This document shows positions 6,858-15,447 of a stretch of DNA of 64,000 bases, in pieces. The DNA is from Corticicoccus populi (lineage in GTDB: Bacteria > Bacillota > Bacilli > Staphylococcales > Salinicoccaceae). The first letter of the stretch is position 1, and each line of letters starts with the position of its first letter. Under the pieces are notes generated by a model, which was given only the letters and a program-made list of their open reading frames with translations, had not been told where the DNA came from and searched no databases. The DNA lies in assembly GCF_042686195.1 (NCBI RefSeq), contig NZ_JBHUOQ010000001.1, positions 1,116,001 to 1,180,000 of the forward strand. Direction: 5' to 3'. The position numbers and the translations under genes were made by a program.

Positions 6858-8756
6858 TTAAAAAATCGAACTCATCTCTTTTCCTTTTTTCAAAGCCTCT
6901 TCAGACAATGGTTTTTTAAGGAAGCCAATAATACAACATGTAATCACAGACCCGATTAAAATACATAAGATATACAGGAATGGGCTGTTACTCGCAATTG
7001 GAATAACGAATATACCGCCGTGTGGTGCTCTTAATGATATATCCAGAGCCATACATATAGCACCACCGACTGCTGCCCCGATAATATTTGCTGGAATTAC
7101 CCGCAATGGGTCTGCAGCGGCAAATGGTATTGCCCCTTCTGTAATAAAGCTTGCACCAAGTACATAACTCGCTTTACCCGCTTCACGTTCTTGAATCGTA
7201 AATCTATTCTTAAAAACAGTAGTTGCAAGTGCAATCCCAATTGGTGGAACCATTCCGCCAACCATCAAAGCTGCGGATGGTTCAAAAATATTAGCAGCAA
7301 ACATTGCCAATCCAAAAGCTGAAGCGGTTTTATTAATCGGGCCGCCCATATCAGAAGCCATCATTCCGGCAAGTAAAGCACCTAATAAAGCTGCATTCAC
7401 GCCCGTTAGACCAGTTAACCACGTCTCAAGGAACCGATTGAGTGCGGACATTGGCGCATTTAATATAAAGAACATGAATGCACCGACAATGAACGTGCTT
7501 AGAAGCGGAACAATGAGTATGGAAACAAGTCCCTGGAACGATTTTGGTATTTTTCTCATTGATTGACTGATATACTTTGCTGCGAATCCGCCGACAAAAC
7601 CTGCAATCATCCCTCCAAGGAATCCAGCTTCTCCGATATTAGCCATCATACCGCCGATCATAGCAGGTGCCAGTCCCAGTTTGCCTGCAATACTATATCC
7701 GATAAAGCCGGCTAAAATTGGAACCATCAGAGCAAAGGCCGCTTCTCCGCCAACCTGACTGAAGAAATGAGCGAATCTATTATACTCATCACTTGCCGGA
7801 TCTGCTGCGAAAATTCCAAACATAAATGATATTGCGATGAATATTCCACCGACAACAACAAATGGAATCATATAGGATACACCGCTCATAATATGCTTAT
7901 AAAACTGTAATCCTGTTTTTTCTTTCTCTTCTTCCACTTTTTCTTCCTGAACATATGTTTCATTTTCTTTTATATCGTAGGACAATGCCTTGTTAATCAG
8001 TTCATCTGCATGATTAATAGCTCTTTTAACGGGAACATCTACATATTTTTTCCCTTCAAACTGAGATACATCCACGTTTACATCATGAGCAAGAACAATA
8101 GCATCTGCTTTTTTAATATCACTGCCGGTCAGTGTATTTTCCGGGCCATTTGCACCGTTGGTCTGAATCTTCACTTTCATCCCCCGTCTGCGTGCAGCTT
8201 CTCTTAAAGCTTCTGCAGCCATATACGTGTGCGCAATCCCTGTCATACAGGCTGTGATACCTACTAAGTATTTATCTTTATCGTGAGAATCGATTTCTTC
8301 AACATTATTCTTTGACTCCTGCTCTTCAACAGCTTCCATGATTTCTTTTTCCGTAAGAGCCACTAACAATTTCGCCCGAAATGTTTCGTTCATCAGGAAA
8401 GTAGATAATCGTGACAGCAATTCTAAATGTTCATCCGAAGCATTTTCAGGTGCAGCAATCATGAAAACCAGATTGGTGTGCTGACCACCGTAATTAATTC
8501 CCTTTAGAGTTCTTCCGAAAATAATTGAAGGTTTTTCAATGGAATGATCTTTAGCATGAGGAATTGCCACACTATATCCTACTGCTGTAGAAATCTCATT
8601 TTCTCTTTTCATAACAGCTTTTTTAAATGACTCTGAATCCGTTGTCATCCTGTTTTTTTTCAGTCTTTCGACCATTTCATCAATGGCTTCTTCCTGACTT
8701 TCCGCCCTCAAATTTAAAATGATATTTTCCTCTGTGAGAATATCAGTAAATTTCAT
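6858..8756 (-). CDS. Fructose-family PTS transporter, EIIABC fusion
   Basis: A 632-residue three-domain phosphotransferase permease that imports and phosphorylates a sugar of the fructose/mannitol class at the membrane. EIIA occupies about 1-145, with phosphorylated His67 in VAIPHAKD. EIIB spans about 160-260, with the acceptor Cys170 in GITACMTGIAHTYMAAEAL. EIIC spans about 285-625 with multiple hydrophobic helices and motifs such as GGPINKTASAF and ITEGAIPFAAADP. Domain order and length are those of FruA-like proteins. The ATG has GGAGGG just upstream. It is the last gene of a regulator-aldolase-PTS unit. There is no 1-phosphofructokinase; the adjacent class II aldolase suggests a ketose-phosphate intermediate such as tagatose or fructose bisphosphate. 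Confidence 0.93.
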   Translation of the reverse strand: MKFTDILTEENIILNLRAESQEEAIDEMVERLKKNRMTTDSESFKKAVMKRENEISTAVGYSVAIPHAKDHSIEKPSIIFGRTLKGINYGGQHTNLVFMIAAPENASDEHLELLSRLSTFLMNETFRAKLLVALTEKEIMEAVEEQESKNNVEEIDSHDKDKYLVGITACMTGIAHTYMAAEALREAARRRGMKVKIQTNGANGPENTLTGSDIKKADAIVLAHDVNVDVSQFEGKKYVDVPVKRAINHADELINKALSYDIKENETYVQEEKVEEEKEKTGLQFYKHIMSGVSYMIPFVVVGGIFIAISFMFGIFAADPASDEYNRFAHFFSQVGGEAAFALMVPILAGFIGYSIAGKLGLAPAMIGGMMANIGEAGFLGGMIAGFVGGFAAKYISQSMRKIPKSFQGLVSILIVPLLSTFIVGAFMFFILNAPMSALNRFLETWLTGLTGVNAALLGALLAGMMASDMGGPINKTASAFGLAMFAANIFEPSAALMVGGMVPPIGIALATTVFKNRFTIQEREAGKASYVLGASFITEGAIPFAAADPLRVIPANIIGAAVGGAICMALDISLRAPHGGIFVIPIASNSPFLYILCILIGSVITCCIIGFLKKPLSEEALKKGKEMSSIF

Positions 8757-8773
8757 AGTTTACCCTCCAATCA

Positions 8774-9643
8774 TCATTTAATATAATGACTTGCATTTCC
8801 TGTAGAATTAAATAAATCCATCTTCTTTTTGACTACCTCTTTGGCAGCATTTCTGGCACTCGGCATAATAACATCTGGTTCATAAGCTCCTGTATTTTCT
8901 GATAAAAATGTTCTCATCTCTTTGAAAAAAGCATTTTTCATATCTGTAGACAGATTAATCTTAGAGACACCGTGGAGGTAGGTCTGGGAAATTTCTTCGT
9001 CTTTATTATCGCTGCCCCCGTGGAGAACTAAAGGAATATCAACCTGTTCATGAATTTTCTCGAGCAGATCTAATTTCAGTTCAGGCTTACCGCTGTGTTT
9101 ATACTGTCCATGGGATGTTCCAATTGCAACAGCAAGTGTGTCTACGTTTGTTGCATCAACAAATATTCTGGCATCTTCCGGATCTGTATACAGAATTTCA
9201 TCTGCGCCGCCTTCCGAACTGCCTTCATTAGAACCAATCGTTCCAAGTTCCGCTTCAACAGAAACATTAACAGAATGAGCAAGTCTCACTACTTCTTTTG
9301 TAACTGCGATATTATCTTCAAAAGAAGCATGAGAAGCATCAATCATAACGGACGTAAAACCATTACGAATGGCACGCATAACATCTTCTACCGAGCCGCC
9401 ATGGTCTAGATGAATTACTACAGGCACATGGGTACGGTGGCATATCTCTCTAACATATGCTAAAAACTCATCACCGAGCAGCTCAATTTCATTTGGATGA
9501 ATCTGTATAATCGCAGGTGCGTTCTGTTCTTCTGCGGCCTCAATTACCACCCTGACAAATTCACTGTTCGCAACATTATATGAACCGACAGCAAATTGGT
9601 TTTCATAAGCAACTTTCAATAACTCTTTCATATTCATTAACAT
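8774..9643 (-). CDS. Class II ketose-bisphosphate aldolase (Fba/GatY/KbaY-like)
   Basis: A 289-residue zinc-dependent aldolase that cleaves a ketose 1,6-bisphosphate to dihydroxyacetone phosphate and an aldehyde. The class II pattern is visible: AVGSYNVANSEF at the N-terminus, VPVVIHLDHGGSVEDV (zinc His about 80), VEAELGTIGSNEG (Glu cluster), AIGTSHGQYK with a zinc His, LVLHGGSDN, and KINLSTDMKNAF for phosphate binding. The length suits GatY/KbaY-type or FBP aldolases. Its position between a PRD regulator and a fructose-family PTS, with 15-20 base gaps, indicates one operon devoted to an imported hexose or hexitol. Choice between fructose- and tagatose-bisphosphate is not possible from sequence alone. 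Confidence 0.92.
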   Translation of the reverse strand: MLMNMKELLKVAYENQFAVGSYNVANSEFVRVVIEAAEEQNAPAIIQIHPNEIELLGDEFLAYVREICHRTHVPVVIHLDHGGSVEDVMRAIRNGFTSVMIDASHASFEDNIAVTKEVVRLAHSVNVSVEAELGTIGSNEGSSEGGADEILYTDPEDARIFVDATNVDTLAVAIGTSHGQYKHSGKPELKLDLLEKIHEQVDIPLVLHGGSDNKDEEISQTYLHGVSKINLSTDMKNAFFKEMRTFLSENTGAYEPDVIMPSARNAAKEVVKKKMDLFNSTGNASHYIK

Positions 9644-9660
9644 TAAAATACACTCCTCAA

Positions 9661-11520
9661 TTAAATTTTATTCCAGCAATATATAAATTCTTCTTTTGTA
9701 CTCATCTTTACAAGTTCCATTACATTTCTAATGTTCTTTGTCTTTTGAAAAAATTCCGTAAATATATACTCATTTCTTTCCACATCATTCGACGGCAGAT
9801 AAATGATAATCAGTTGAACCGTTTCACTTCCCCAGTCAATCATCTTCTTGTTAATACCAATCATTACTTCTTCTTTGTATTCTTTTATGCCGAAATATGG
9901 ATGCGGGAGGGCTACAAGATTACCAATAGATGTATAGGACATTTCTTCACGTTTCATCACAGCTTCCAAAAATTCTTCTCTGTGATTTAAAGCCAGTAAA
10001 GTACTTATAGCATCAAATGGACTGTCTTCATCAATCCAGTGAATCGTTGCATGATCCATAATTGAATTTTGAGATTCAAGTAAAAATCTTATTTTCTTAA
10101 TTTCACCCTTCTGCAGACCATTCTGGACCATGATAATATTTCTTTTATGTTCTAAAGTTACAGGCAGATCTATAGCAATGTACAAATAGGCATCATCAAA
10201 AATATATTCTTTTGAATATTTTTCAACTTTCACAATTTCTAATTCATTAAAATAAGTGGCAATTTTTGATGATAGAAGCTTAGCCCTCTCATAATTTCTG
10301 TTGTAAAGAATAATTGTTTTTATCCTTTTTTTAGTTTGTGATTCAAAGATATTTTGAATATGATAAGCAAGGTATGCTATCTCGCTATCCTGTATTTCAA
10401 CTTTAAAATCCCTTTCAATTTCCATAGCGATATTAGAAGCGATACTGAATGAGAAAAAATATTCGGATTTTGTCTCTTTGACAAACGGATTATAAATAAG
10501 CAGCTTATGAGATACAGGATAAATAATCCGGTAAATGTGATTCATGATATTCGTTCTAAATTTCTTTTCCGAATGTGTCGGTACTTTATACACTTCCTCT
10601 ATTCTCTTTAAAATCCGCTCGATTTTATCAATGGTTTCAGTATCCCTTTTCTCTGAATGATTTTCTTCCAGATCCAAGTGCAGAGACATTAAATAATTCG
10701 TCAGAAATACACTTTCATTTTTTGAAGCGTTTACAAAATGACGCAGCCCTTGATAAATTTCAGCTGCTACTTCCGCCTCTTTAAATTTTTGGAAGGCTTC
10801 TTCTTCATCGGAATCAATTGAAACACCATTCCCCTGACTGAGACGGAATACCATAATAATCAGCTGAACTGATATTTTTTTATACATTAGAAATTCAAGG
10901 TTTAAGTCAAATTTGATATTAATTTCCTCTATTAAATTCAAAATTCCCTCGATAACTGATTCATCAGCCCAGCTGCTGAAATTCTTTATCACAAAGTCTT
11001 TATACACTTCTTTTTTCAATGAAATAGAGGTGAACAGATTTTCAAGAAGTACACGCTGCTGTATTTCCGTTCCAATCAGTTTGATTCCTTTAAATACTTT
11101 AGTATCGATTGATGCATCTACACCAAGTTGTTCCATGTCAGATGTTAATTTTTGAATTCTGCTCCTTATGGTCTGTGGTGAATAAAAGAATTTATCTGCA
11201 ATTTCATCATATGTTGTATAGTCTTTTTGCTCCATAAGAAATTGTATGATTTCAAAGTCCAGCAATGTTTCTTCAAAATCATCACTCCCAAGGGAAGATA
11301 AATTTAAAGATTCTGCCTGAAGCCTGTATCCTTCAGCAGAAGAAACAATAGTAACCTGATTTGCTTTTTCATTAATCTCTTTTATATAGTTTCTAACTGT
11401 CCGATCCGTCACACCTAAAACTTCGGCAATCTTTGATGATGCTGTATACGAATCACCCTGATCTGCAAGAAATTCAACCAATTGATTGTGTTTCTTAGCC
11501 ACCTGATTCACCCTTTCCAT
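9661..11520 (-). CDS. BglG/MtlR-family PRD-containing transcriptional activator
   Basis: A 619-residue PTS-controlled regulator. N-terminal helix-turn-helix domains (about 10-60 and 85-140; YTASSKIAEVLGVTDRTVRNY) are followed by two PRD domains (about 170-280 and 290-395), a region like a degenerate EIIB (about 400-480) and a C-terminal EIIA-like domain with the phosphorylatable His in LVALPHPYFG (about residue 546). Such proteins activate a PTS operon when phosphorylation of the PRD and EIIA domains signals substrate and carbon status. It is the first gene of the regulator-aldolase-EIIABC unit. The ATG at 11520 has only a weak Shine-Dalgarno; a GTG at 11502 behind AAGGGTG is an alternative start. 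A cre box and an inverted repeat lie just upstream. Confidence 0.9.
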   Translation of the reverse strand: MERVNQVAKKHNQLVEFLADQGDSYTASSKIAEVLGVTDRTVRNYIKEINEKANQVTIVSSAEGYRLQAESLNLSSLGSDDFEETLLDFEIIQFLMEQKDYTTYDEIADKFFYSPQTIRSRIQKLTSDMEQLGVDASIDTKVFKGIKLIGTEIQQRVLLENLFTSISLKKEVYKDFVIKNFSSWADESVIEGILNLIEEINIKFDLNLEFLMYKKISVQLIIMVFRLSQGNGVSIDSDEEEAFQKFKEAEVAAEIYQGLRHFVNASKNESVFLTNYLMSLHLDLEENHSEKRDTETIDKIERILKRIEEVYKVPTHSEKKFRTNIMNHIYRIIYPVSHKLLIYNPFVKETKSEYFFSFSIASNIAMEIERDFKVEIQDSEIAYLAYHIQNIFESQTKKRIKTIILYNRNYERAKLLSSKIATYFNELEIVKVEKYSKEYIFDDAYLYIAIDLPVTLEHKRNIIMVQNGLQKGEIKKIRFLLESQNSIMDHATIHWIDEDSPFDAISTLLALNHREEFLEAVMKREEMSYTSIGNLVALPHPYFGIKEYKEEVMIGINKKMIDWGSETVQLIIIYLPSNDVERNEYIFTEFFQKTKNIRNVMELVKMSTKEEFIYCWNKI

Positions 11521-11563
11521 GTCTCTAATTTAATTCATGAGACAGCACTCCGCTATAATATAG

Positions 11564-11587
11564 AAATTTCCTTTGTATAGGAAATTT
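11564..11587. promoter_or_regulatory. Inverted repeat, candidate operator of the PRD regulator
   Basis: AAATTTCC (11564-11571) and GGAAATTT (11580-11587) form an 8-8-8 dyad directly upstream of the regulator gene, next to an A/T-rich candidate -10 on the minus strand and with no good -35. This fits an activator-dependent promoter. Assignment as the regulator's own site is inference. Confidence 0.4.
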
Positions 11588-11591
11588 TATC

Positions 11592-11605
11592 TGCATGCGG
11601 TTTCA
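11592..11605 (-). promoter_or_regulatory. cre box (CcpA site) for the fructose-type PTS operon
   Basis: On the minus strand TGAAACCGCATGCA with a preceding T matches the WTGNAANCGNWNNCW consensus at every fixed position. It lies about 75 bases upstream of the PRD regulator start, suggesting catabolite control of the whole unit by CcpA. Confidence 0.6.
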
Positions 11606-11626
11606 AAATGCTTATTTATTAAATAA

Positions 11627-11690
11627 AATGCCTCTCTGTCTGAGTGTTCATCATAGACTGACACTGCAAATAGAGAGGCATTAAAAATCA
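11627..11690 (-). terminator. Terminator after the gene at 11713
   Basis: A perfect 11-bp stem AATGCCTCTCT (11627-11637) with its complement at 11672-11682. The 34-base loop contains a smaller AGTGT/ACACT pairing. In the minus direction it is followed by TTTTATTT. It isolates the upstream gene from the PTS operon. Confidence 0.75.
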
Positions 11691-11712
11691 TATTCTTTTA
11701 TTGAGATTTACT

Positions 11713-12378
11713 TTACATCAACTGTTCTTTAAACATGTCGTCATAATAAGACAGTGTAAACACTGAATAGAATGATACAAGCGGTGTTTTCAGCGTCTGT
11801 TTTTTCCATGATGCTTCGAACGCATTATTGATATTGTAATCAAGCACTACATCATAAAACGTTTCATCATAAATTTTACTTAAAATGTGGGGATTACTGT
11901 TCATCAGTTCTGTGATAACGACCTTTAATGTTTCATTGATCTGCCCCACATTTTCTTCAATCAGGCGTAAGAAGGGCTCAATTCCTTTGTTGAATTCAAT
12001 TACCTTTTCACGAACCTCACCGTTGATTTTTTCAAGGTCTTCCGGAAGCTGGAGCTGATAGAAATCAAGCTTTGAATTTTCAAGAGTAAATTTTTCAAGG
12101 GTCTCCTGTTCTTCAGCGTAGTGCAGGCTCCCGTCTGTATAAATGCCGTGGGTGCTCTGCATCAGTGACAGTTTTAAAATATCCACTCTGACAAAAGTCC
12201 GGCATAACTCCACTGCAGAAAGATGGTTAAAGCCTTCTTCTTTAAAATTCTCCTGAATTTCCTTGAAGTACGCGAGCTCTTTATCCATCATTTCAGGCAG
12301 CCGTGTCGCACGGTATATGAAACTTCTATAGTCTTTCTGGCTTAAAAGTTGTTCTTTGGCTTGTTTATAACTTTCCAT
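11713..12378 (-). CDS. Hypothetical conserved-looking cytosolic protein
   Basis: A 221-residue predicted soluble, largely helical protein with no motif, signal peptide or membrane segment that I recognise. The start ATG at 12378 is supported by an AGAGGA ribosome binding site a few bases upstream, and the gene has its own strong terminator, so it is very probably expressed as a single cistron. Neighbours are the PTS regulator on one side and, across a 500-base noncoding stretch, a betaine-type transporter on the other. Neither gives a clue. Function unknown. Confidence 0.65.
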   Translation of the reverse strand: MESYKQAKEQLLSQKDYRSFIYRATRLPEMMDKELAYFKEIQENFKEEGFNHLSAVELCRTFVRVDILKLSLMQSTHGIYTDGSLHYAEEQETLEKFTLENSKLDFYQLQLPEDLEKINGEVREKVIEFNKGIEPFLRLIEENVGQINETLKVVITELMNSNPHILSKIYDETFYDVVLDYNINNAFEASWKKQTLKTPLVSFYSVFTLSYYDDMFKEQLM

Positions 12379-12886
12379 AAAATCCTCTTTTCTCTCAAAT
12401 GTTCACAGTCCCTATTTTAACACACGAAACAAACAACCGCCGTGTCTTTTCGTTATTCCTCCGAATCAATTCTGGGTTCAAAATGATTCCTGAACTTCAC
12501 AACAAAAGACAGTGTCAAAAATACCGTCTACAGTTCGATGACTGACGCCGCCATTTACTCGTCCATGTTTCCGAACAGATTCGAAATTCCGGTACACCCC
12601 CATTCACCTCCCCCGAATTGGGCTGTACTTCAAACACTGATTTATCAATACTCTCAACTGACGACTTTTAGTCAAACAAACATCAGATAATAACCACCGT
12701 TGAATTTTCTCTTTTTACACTGCAATTCAAAATTTAAGGTTGACTGCACATTCAAATTCTTATAGTGTAGAGAACGGTTTGTTTTTAAATATACTGCTTT
12801 TAGATGGAGAATAATTTTTATTTAAATCGCCATTAACGATGAAGCAAATGAATAAACAATAAAATTTGTATGAAAGAAGGGATTAT
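12379..12886. other. Noncoding stretch between divergent genes
   Basis: About 500 bases without a credible reading frame on either strand, separating the divergent hypothetical gene and BCCT gene. A TTGACT at 12740-12745 and TATAGT at 12761-12766 could be a promoter for the BCCT gene, but the 15-base spacer is short. I see no RNA gene or repeat. The length would allow osmotic regulation of the transporter, but no known site is recognisable. Confidence 0.5.
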
Positions 12887-14437
12887 TTGAATCAATTTAA
12901 AAAGACCAAAGATAAGATTGACTGGCCCGTATTTATTATCAGCGGCGGGACACTTCTGGTTTTCATTATCGGTGGGATTATCAACCAGGAATTTGTAAAT
13001 AATATTGTTAACTGGCTGTTTAACTTCTCCGCGACCTATTTCGGCGGTATGTATCAGGTTATTTTACTTATCACCTTTATCATTGCCTTAATATTAGGAT
13101 TCTCAAAATATGGTAAAATTCGACTCGGTAAAGCCGATAAACCCGAACTGAGTACATTCAGATGGATTTCTGTTATTATGTGTACACTCCTTGCCGGAGG
13201 CGGAATATTCTGGGCAGCGGCTGAACCAATCAGTCATTTCCTTGAAGTACCTCCCCACTATGAAGGAGTTGAAGCAGGGACGCTTGAGGCTGTGGTTCCG
13301 GCACTCGCAACGAGTTTTGTTGACTGGGGCTTCCTTGCGTGGACGATACTCGGTACACTCGGCACTATCGTATTTATGTACGCCCATTATCATAGAGGTG
13401 CTCCGCTTAAACCGAGATCATTACTCTATCCGATTCTCGGTAATAAGTTTTCCGAGAAAAGTGTTGTCGGTACACTGATTGATGCATTTTCAATCATCGC
13501 AGTGGCAGCAGGTACTATCGGCCCGATTGGTTTCCTCGGACTCCAGGCAGGCTACGGTTTTAATACTTTATTCGGTACACCGGATACATTTCCGGTGCAG
13601 GCACTGATAATCACTATTGTGGTGATTATTGCGGCGATTTCTGCGGCGACTGGTGTATATAAAGGGATTCAGCTTTTAAGTACGTATAATGTTATTTTAT
13701 CCATCGGGCTCGTCGTCCTGGTACTTATTATCGGTCCCGCGATGTTTATCTTTGATAATTTCATCGAATCATTCGGTGTATACGTGAAAGACTTTATTAC
13801 CACCAGCACATTCAGAGGCGATGAAGGCTGGCTCGGTGCATGGACCGTATTCTTCTTCGCATGGTTCCTCGGTTACGCGCCGATGATGGGAATTATGGTT
13901 GCGCGCGTTTCAAGAGGACGTACTGTCCGTGAGCTTGTAATGGCGGTCGCAATTATCGCACCGATTGTCACAGCGTTCTGGTTTACGATTTTAGGCGGCA
14001 CAGGTATCTTCCAGGAGTTGATGAATCCAGGTGTTATCTCTGACGAAATCGCAACCGGTGGTGTTCAGGCAGCCATGATCGCAACCACTGAGCAGCTGCC
14101 GATGAGTACTATTCTCGGACTTTTATTTATGATTGCGACATTGGTATTCGTTCTGACAACAGTCGATTCCATGGCACTCTCCATCTCTATGGCCATCACA
14201 GGTCAGGGTGACCCGTCCGTAGCAATGCGTGTATTCTGGGCAGTCGTGATGGGTGCTGTTGCGATTATTCTGTTAAACATCGGTGAAGACAGCATCGATT
14301 CACTGCAGTCCTTTATCGTTGTGACCGCACTTCCTGTTGCGTTCCTGATGATTACAACCTTCTGGACCGCACCGAAAGTGTGCAGAACACTCGCTGAGGA
14401 ACAGAACATCATCCCTAAATCAAAAACAAATAAGTAA
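12887..14437 (+). CDS. BCCT family transporter (betaine/carnitine/choline type)
   Basis: A 516-residue integral membrane protein with the 12-helix pattern of the BCCT family, which imports quaternary ammonium compounds such as glycine betaine, choline or carnitine, usually with sodium and often for osmoprotection. Recognisable blocks are GGGIFWAAAEPISHF, DWGFLAWTILG, and the signature region WTVFFFAWFLGYAPMMG followed by ARVSRGRTVREL. The signature departs from the common WxxFYWxWW form (FFFAWF here), so substrate preference may differ. I chose TTG at 12887 because AGAAGGG lies five bases upstream; a TTG at 12866 has no ribosome binding site. It is monocistronic, with its own terminator. Confident on family, not on substrate. 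Confidence 0.88.
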   Translation: MNQFKKTKDKIDWPVFIISGGTLLVFIIGGIINQEFVNNIVNWLFNFSATYFGGMYQVILLITFIIALILGFSKYGKIRLGKADKPELSTFRWISVIMCTLLAGGGIFWAAAEPISHFLEVPPHYEGVEAGTLEAVVPALATSFVDWGFLAWTILGTLGTIVFMYAHYHRGAPLKPRSLLYPILGNKFSEKSVVGTLIDAFSIIAVAAGTIGPIGFLGLQAGYGFNTLFGTPDTFPVQALIITIVVIIAAISAATGVYKGIQLLSTYNVILSIGLVVLVLIIGPAMFIFDNFIESFGVYVKDFITTSTFRGDEGWLGAWTVFFFAWFLGYAPMMGIMVARVSRGRTVRELVMAVAIIAPIVTAFWFTILGGTGIFQELMNPGVISDEIATGGVQAAMIATTEQLPMSTILGLLFMIATLVFVLTTVDSMALSISMAITGQGDPSVAMRVFWAVVMGAVAIILLNIGEDSIDSLQSFIVVTALPVAFLMITTFWTAPKVCRTLAEEQNIIPKSKTNK

Positions 14438-14466
14438 TTTCAGTGGAATAAAAACCACCGGCCAAA

Positions 14467-14518
14467 GTGACATCAAAAACAGTTGTTTTGATGTCACCCG
14501 TGCGGGTGTTTTTTTTAT
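14467..14518. terminator. Double hairpin terminator between BCCT and chbG-like genes
   Basis: GTGACATCAAAA (14467-14478) pairs with TTTTGATGTCAC (14486-14497). This overlaps a short CACCCG/CGGGTG hairpin (14495-14508) followed by eight T on the plus strand. In the minus direction the first hairpin is followed by a T-rich stretch, so it can serve both convergent genes. Confidence 0.8.
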
Positions 14519-14527
14519 CTCTAAATT

Positions 14528-15298
14528 TTACAGTTCTCTGTATGACACAATTTCTATTTCTAAGTCACGGAGCTTTTCCGCAACTGCCGGGTCAGTGAGC
14601 ATTGCGGTTTCCTGTGTCCTCGGGATTAACAGGGATGAATGCTTCAGTATATAATCATCCAAATAACCCGGGTGGCATATCATCATCTCAACACCATCTT
14701 CATGAATATTTGACATGATTTTATCTAAGGTCCGGTAAGGATCATAGTCTTCTTTCATACTTTCCATCGTCAAGTATACTTTCGTTGTACCGACAGTAAT
14801 CCATGCATCATCAGACAGTGCATTCGGCCCCTCACCTTCTGGAATGCCTGAATATTTAAGCCCGTGAACCTCTGCGAAATGTTCCATTGCCTCAAAAAAT
14901 ACCGGGCTGTTTACCGCATGTCCTTCAAAGTAATCCGGCTTTCTGTCAAATAACTCTATAAACTTCCGGTACTGTGCCTCTATCTCAATCAGCACTTCTT
15001 CTTTCACAACAAAATCATCGGAACTTCTATATTCTTTTGATGATTTAAACATATCGTCATGACCTGTAAGTGATGGAATATCTTCAGGCTTTGACAACGG
15101 CTTTCCGGCAGAAATATTCGTATGCAGGCTGAATGCTGCCGGTGTATCGATTAATAACTCTACACCGTGCAGAGTTGCCGGCATATTGACCATTACGCCG
15201 ACACTCATCACGAGTCCCTCTTTCACCGATTTTTCAATACCGTAATTCACCGCTTCAGAATACCCTAAATCATCCGCCCTGAATAAAATACGTTTCAT
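14528..15298 (-). CDS. YdjC/ChbG family carbohydrate deacetylase
   Basis: A 256-residue cytosolic metal-dependent deacetylase of the YdjC/ChbG family, which removes acetyl groups from N-acetylated di- or oligosaccharide phosphates. The signature RADDLGYSEAVNYGI (Asp10-Asp11 region) is followed by FSLHTNISAGKPLS (metal His), GHAVNSPVFFEAM and a C-terminal MICHPGYLDD. The length fits. The ATG has a GGAAGGGGGGAG ribosome binding site. It is divergent from the GH31 gene and shares a 150-base regulatory region with it, so it may take part in the same oligosaccharide breakdown, although the LacI operator lies on the GH31 side. The exact acetylated substrate is unknown. Confidence 0.88.
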   Translation of the reverse strand: MKRILFRADDLGYSEAVNYGIEKSVKEGLVMSVGVMVNMPATLHGVELLIDTPAAFSLHTNISAGKPLSKPEDIPSLTGHDDMFKSSKEYRSSDDFVVKEEVLIEIEAQYRKFIELFDRKPDYFEGHAVNSPVFFEAMEHFAEVHGLKYSGIPEGEGPNALSDDAWITVGTTKVYLTMESMKEDYDPYRTLDKIMSNIHEDGVEMMICHPGYLDDYILKHSSLLIPRTQETAMLTDPAVAEKLRDLEIEIVSYREL

Positions 15299-15374
15299 TA
15301 CTTCTCCCCCCTTCCTTTACTCTATTCTACATGAGCAGTCTTAAAATAACAGACGATTCCACCATCATAATTCA

Positions 15375-15404
15375 TTGCTATTCCACTTTATTTTCATATA
15401 TAAT
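15375..15404 (+). promoter_or_regulatory. SigA-type promoter of the GH31 gene
   Basis: TTGCTA at 15375-15380 and a perfect TATAAT at 15399-15404 are separated by 18 bases. The LacI-type operator begins 17 bases after the -10, just past the expected start of transcription. Confidence 0.7.
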
Positions 15405-15420
15405 GAACGTATATCAAAAA

Positions 15421-15434
15421 TAACAACGTTGTTA
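15421..15434. promoter_or_regulatory. LacI-family operator upstream of GH31
   Basis: A perfect 14-bp palindrome TAACAACGTTGTTA with a central CG, as favoured by LacI-family repressors. The same palindrome recurs at 21954-21967 between the TRAP operon and the lacI-type gene. It lies between the promoter and the ribosome binding site (GGAGGAG at 15436-15442), ideal for blocking transcription. Confidence 0.85.
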
Positions 15435-15447
15435 TCGGAGGAGAAAA

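Noticed and set aside
12740..12766. TTGACT and TATAGT as the BCCT promoter
   Set aside because: The spacer is only 15 bases, below the usual 16-18; kept only as a remark in the noncoding entry.
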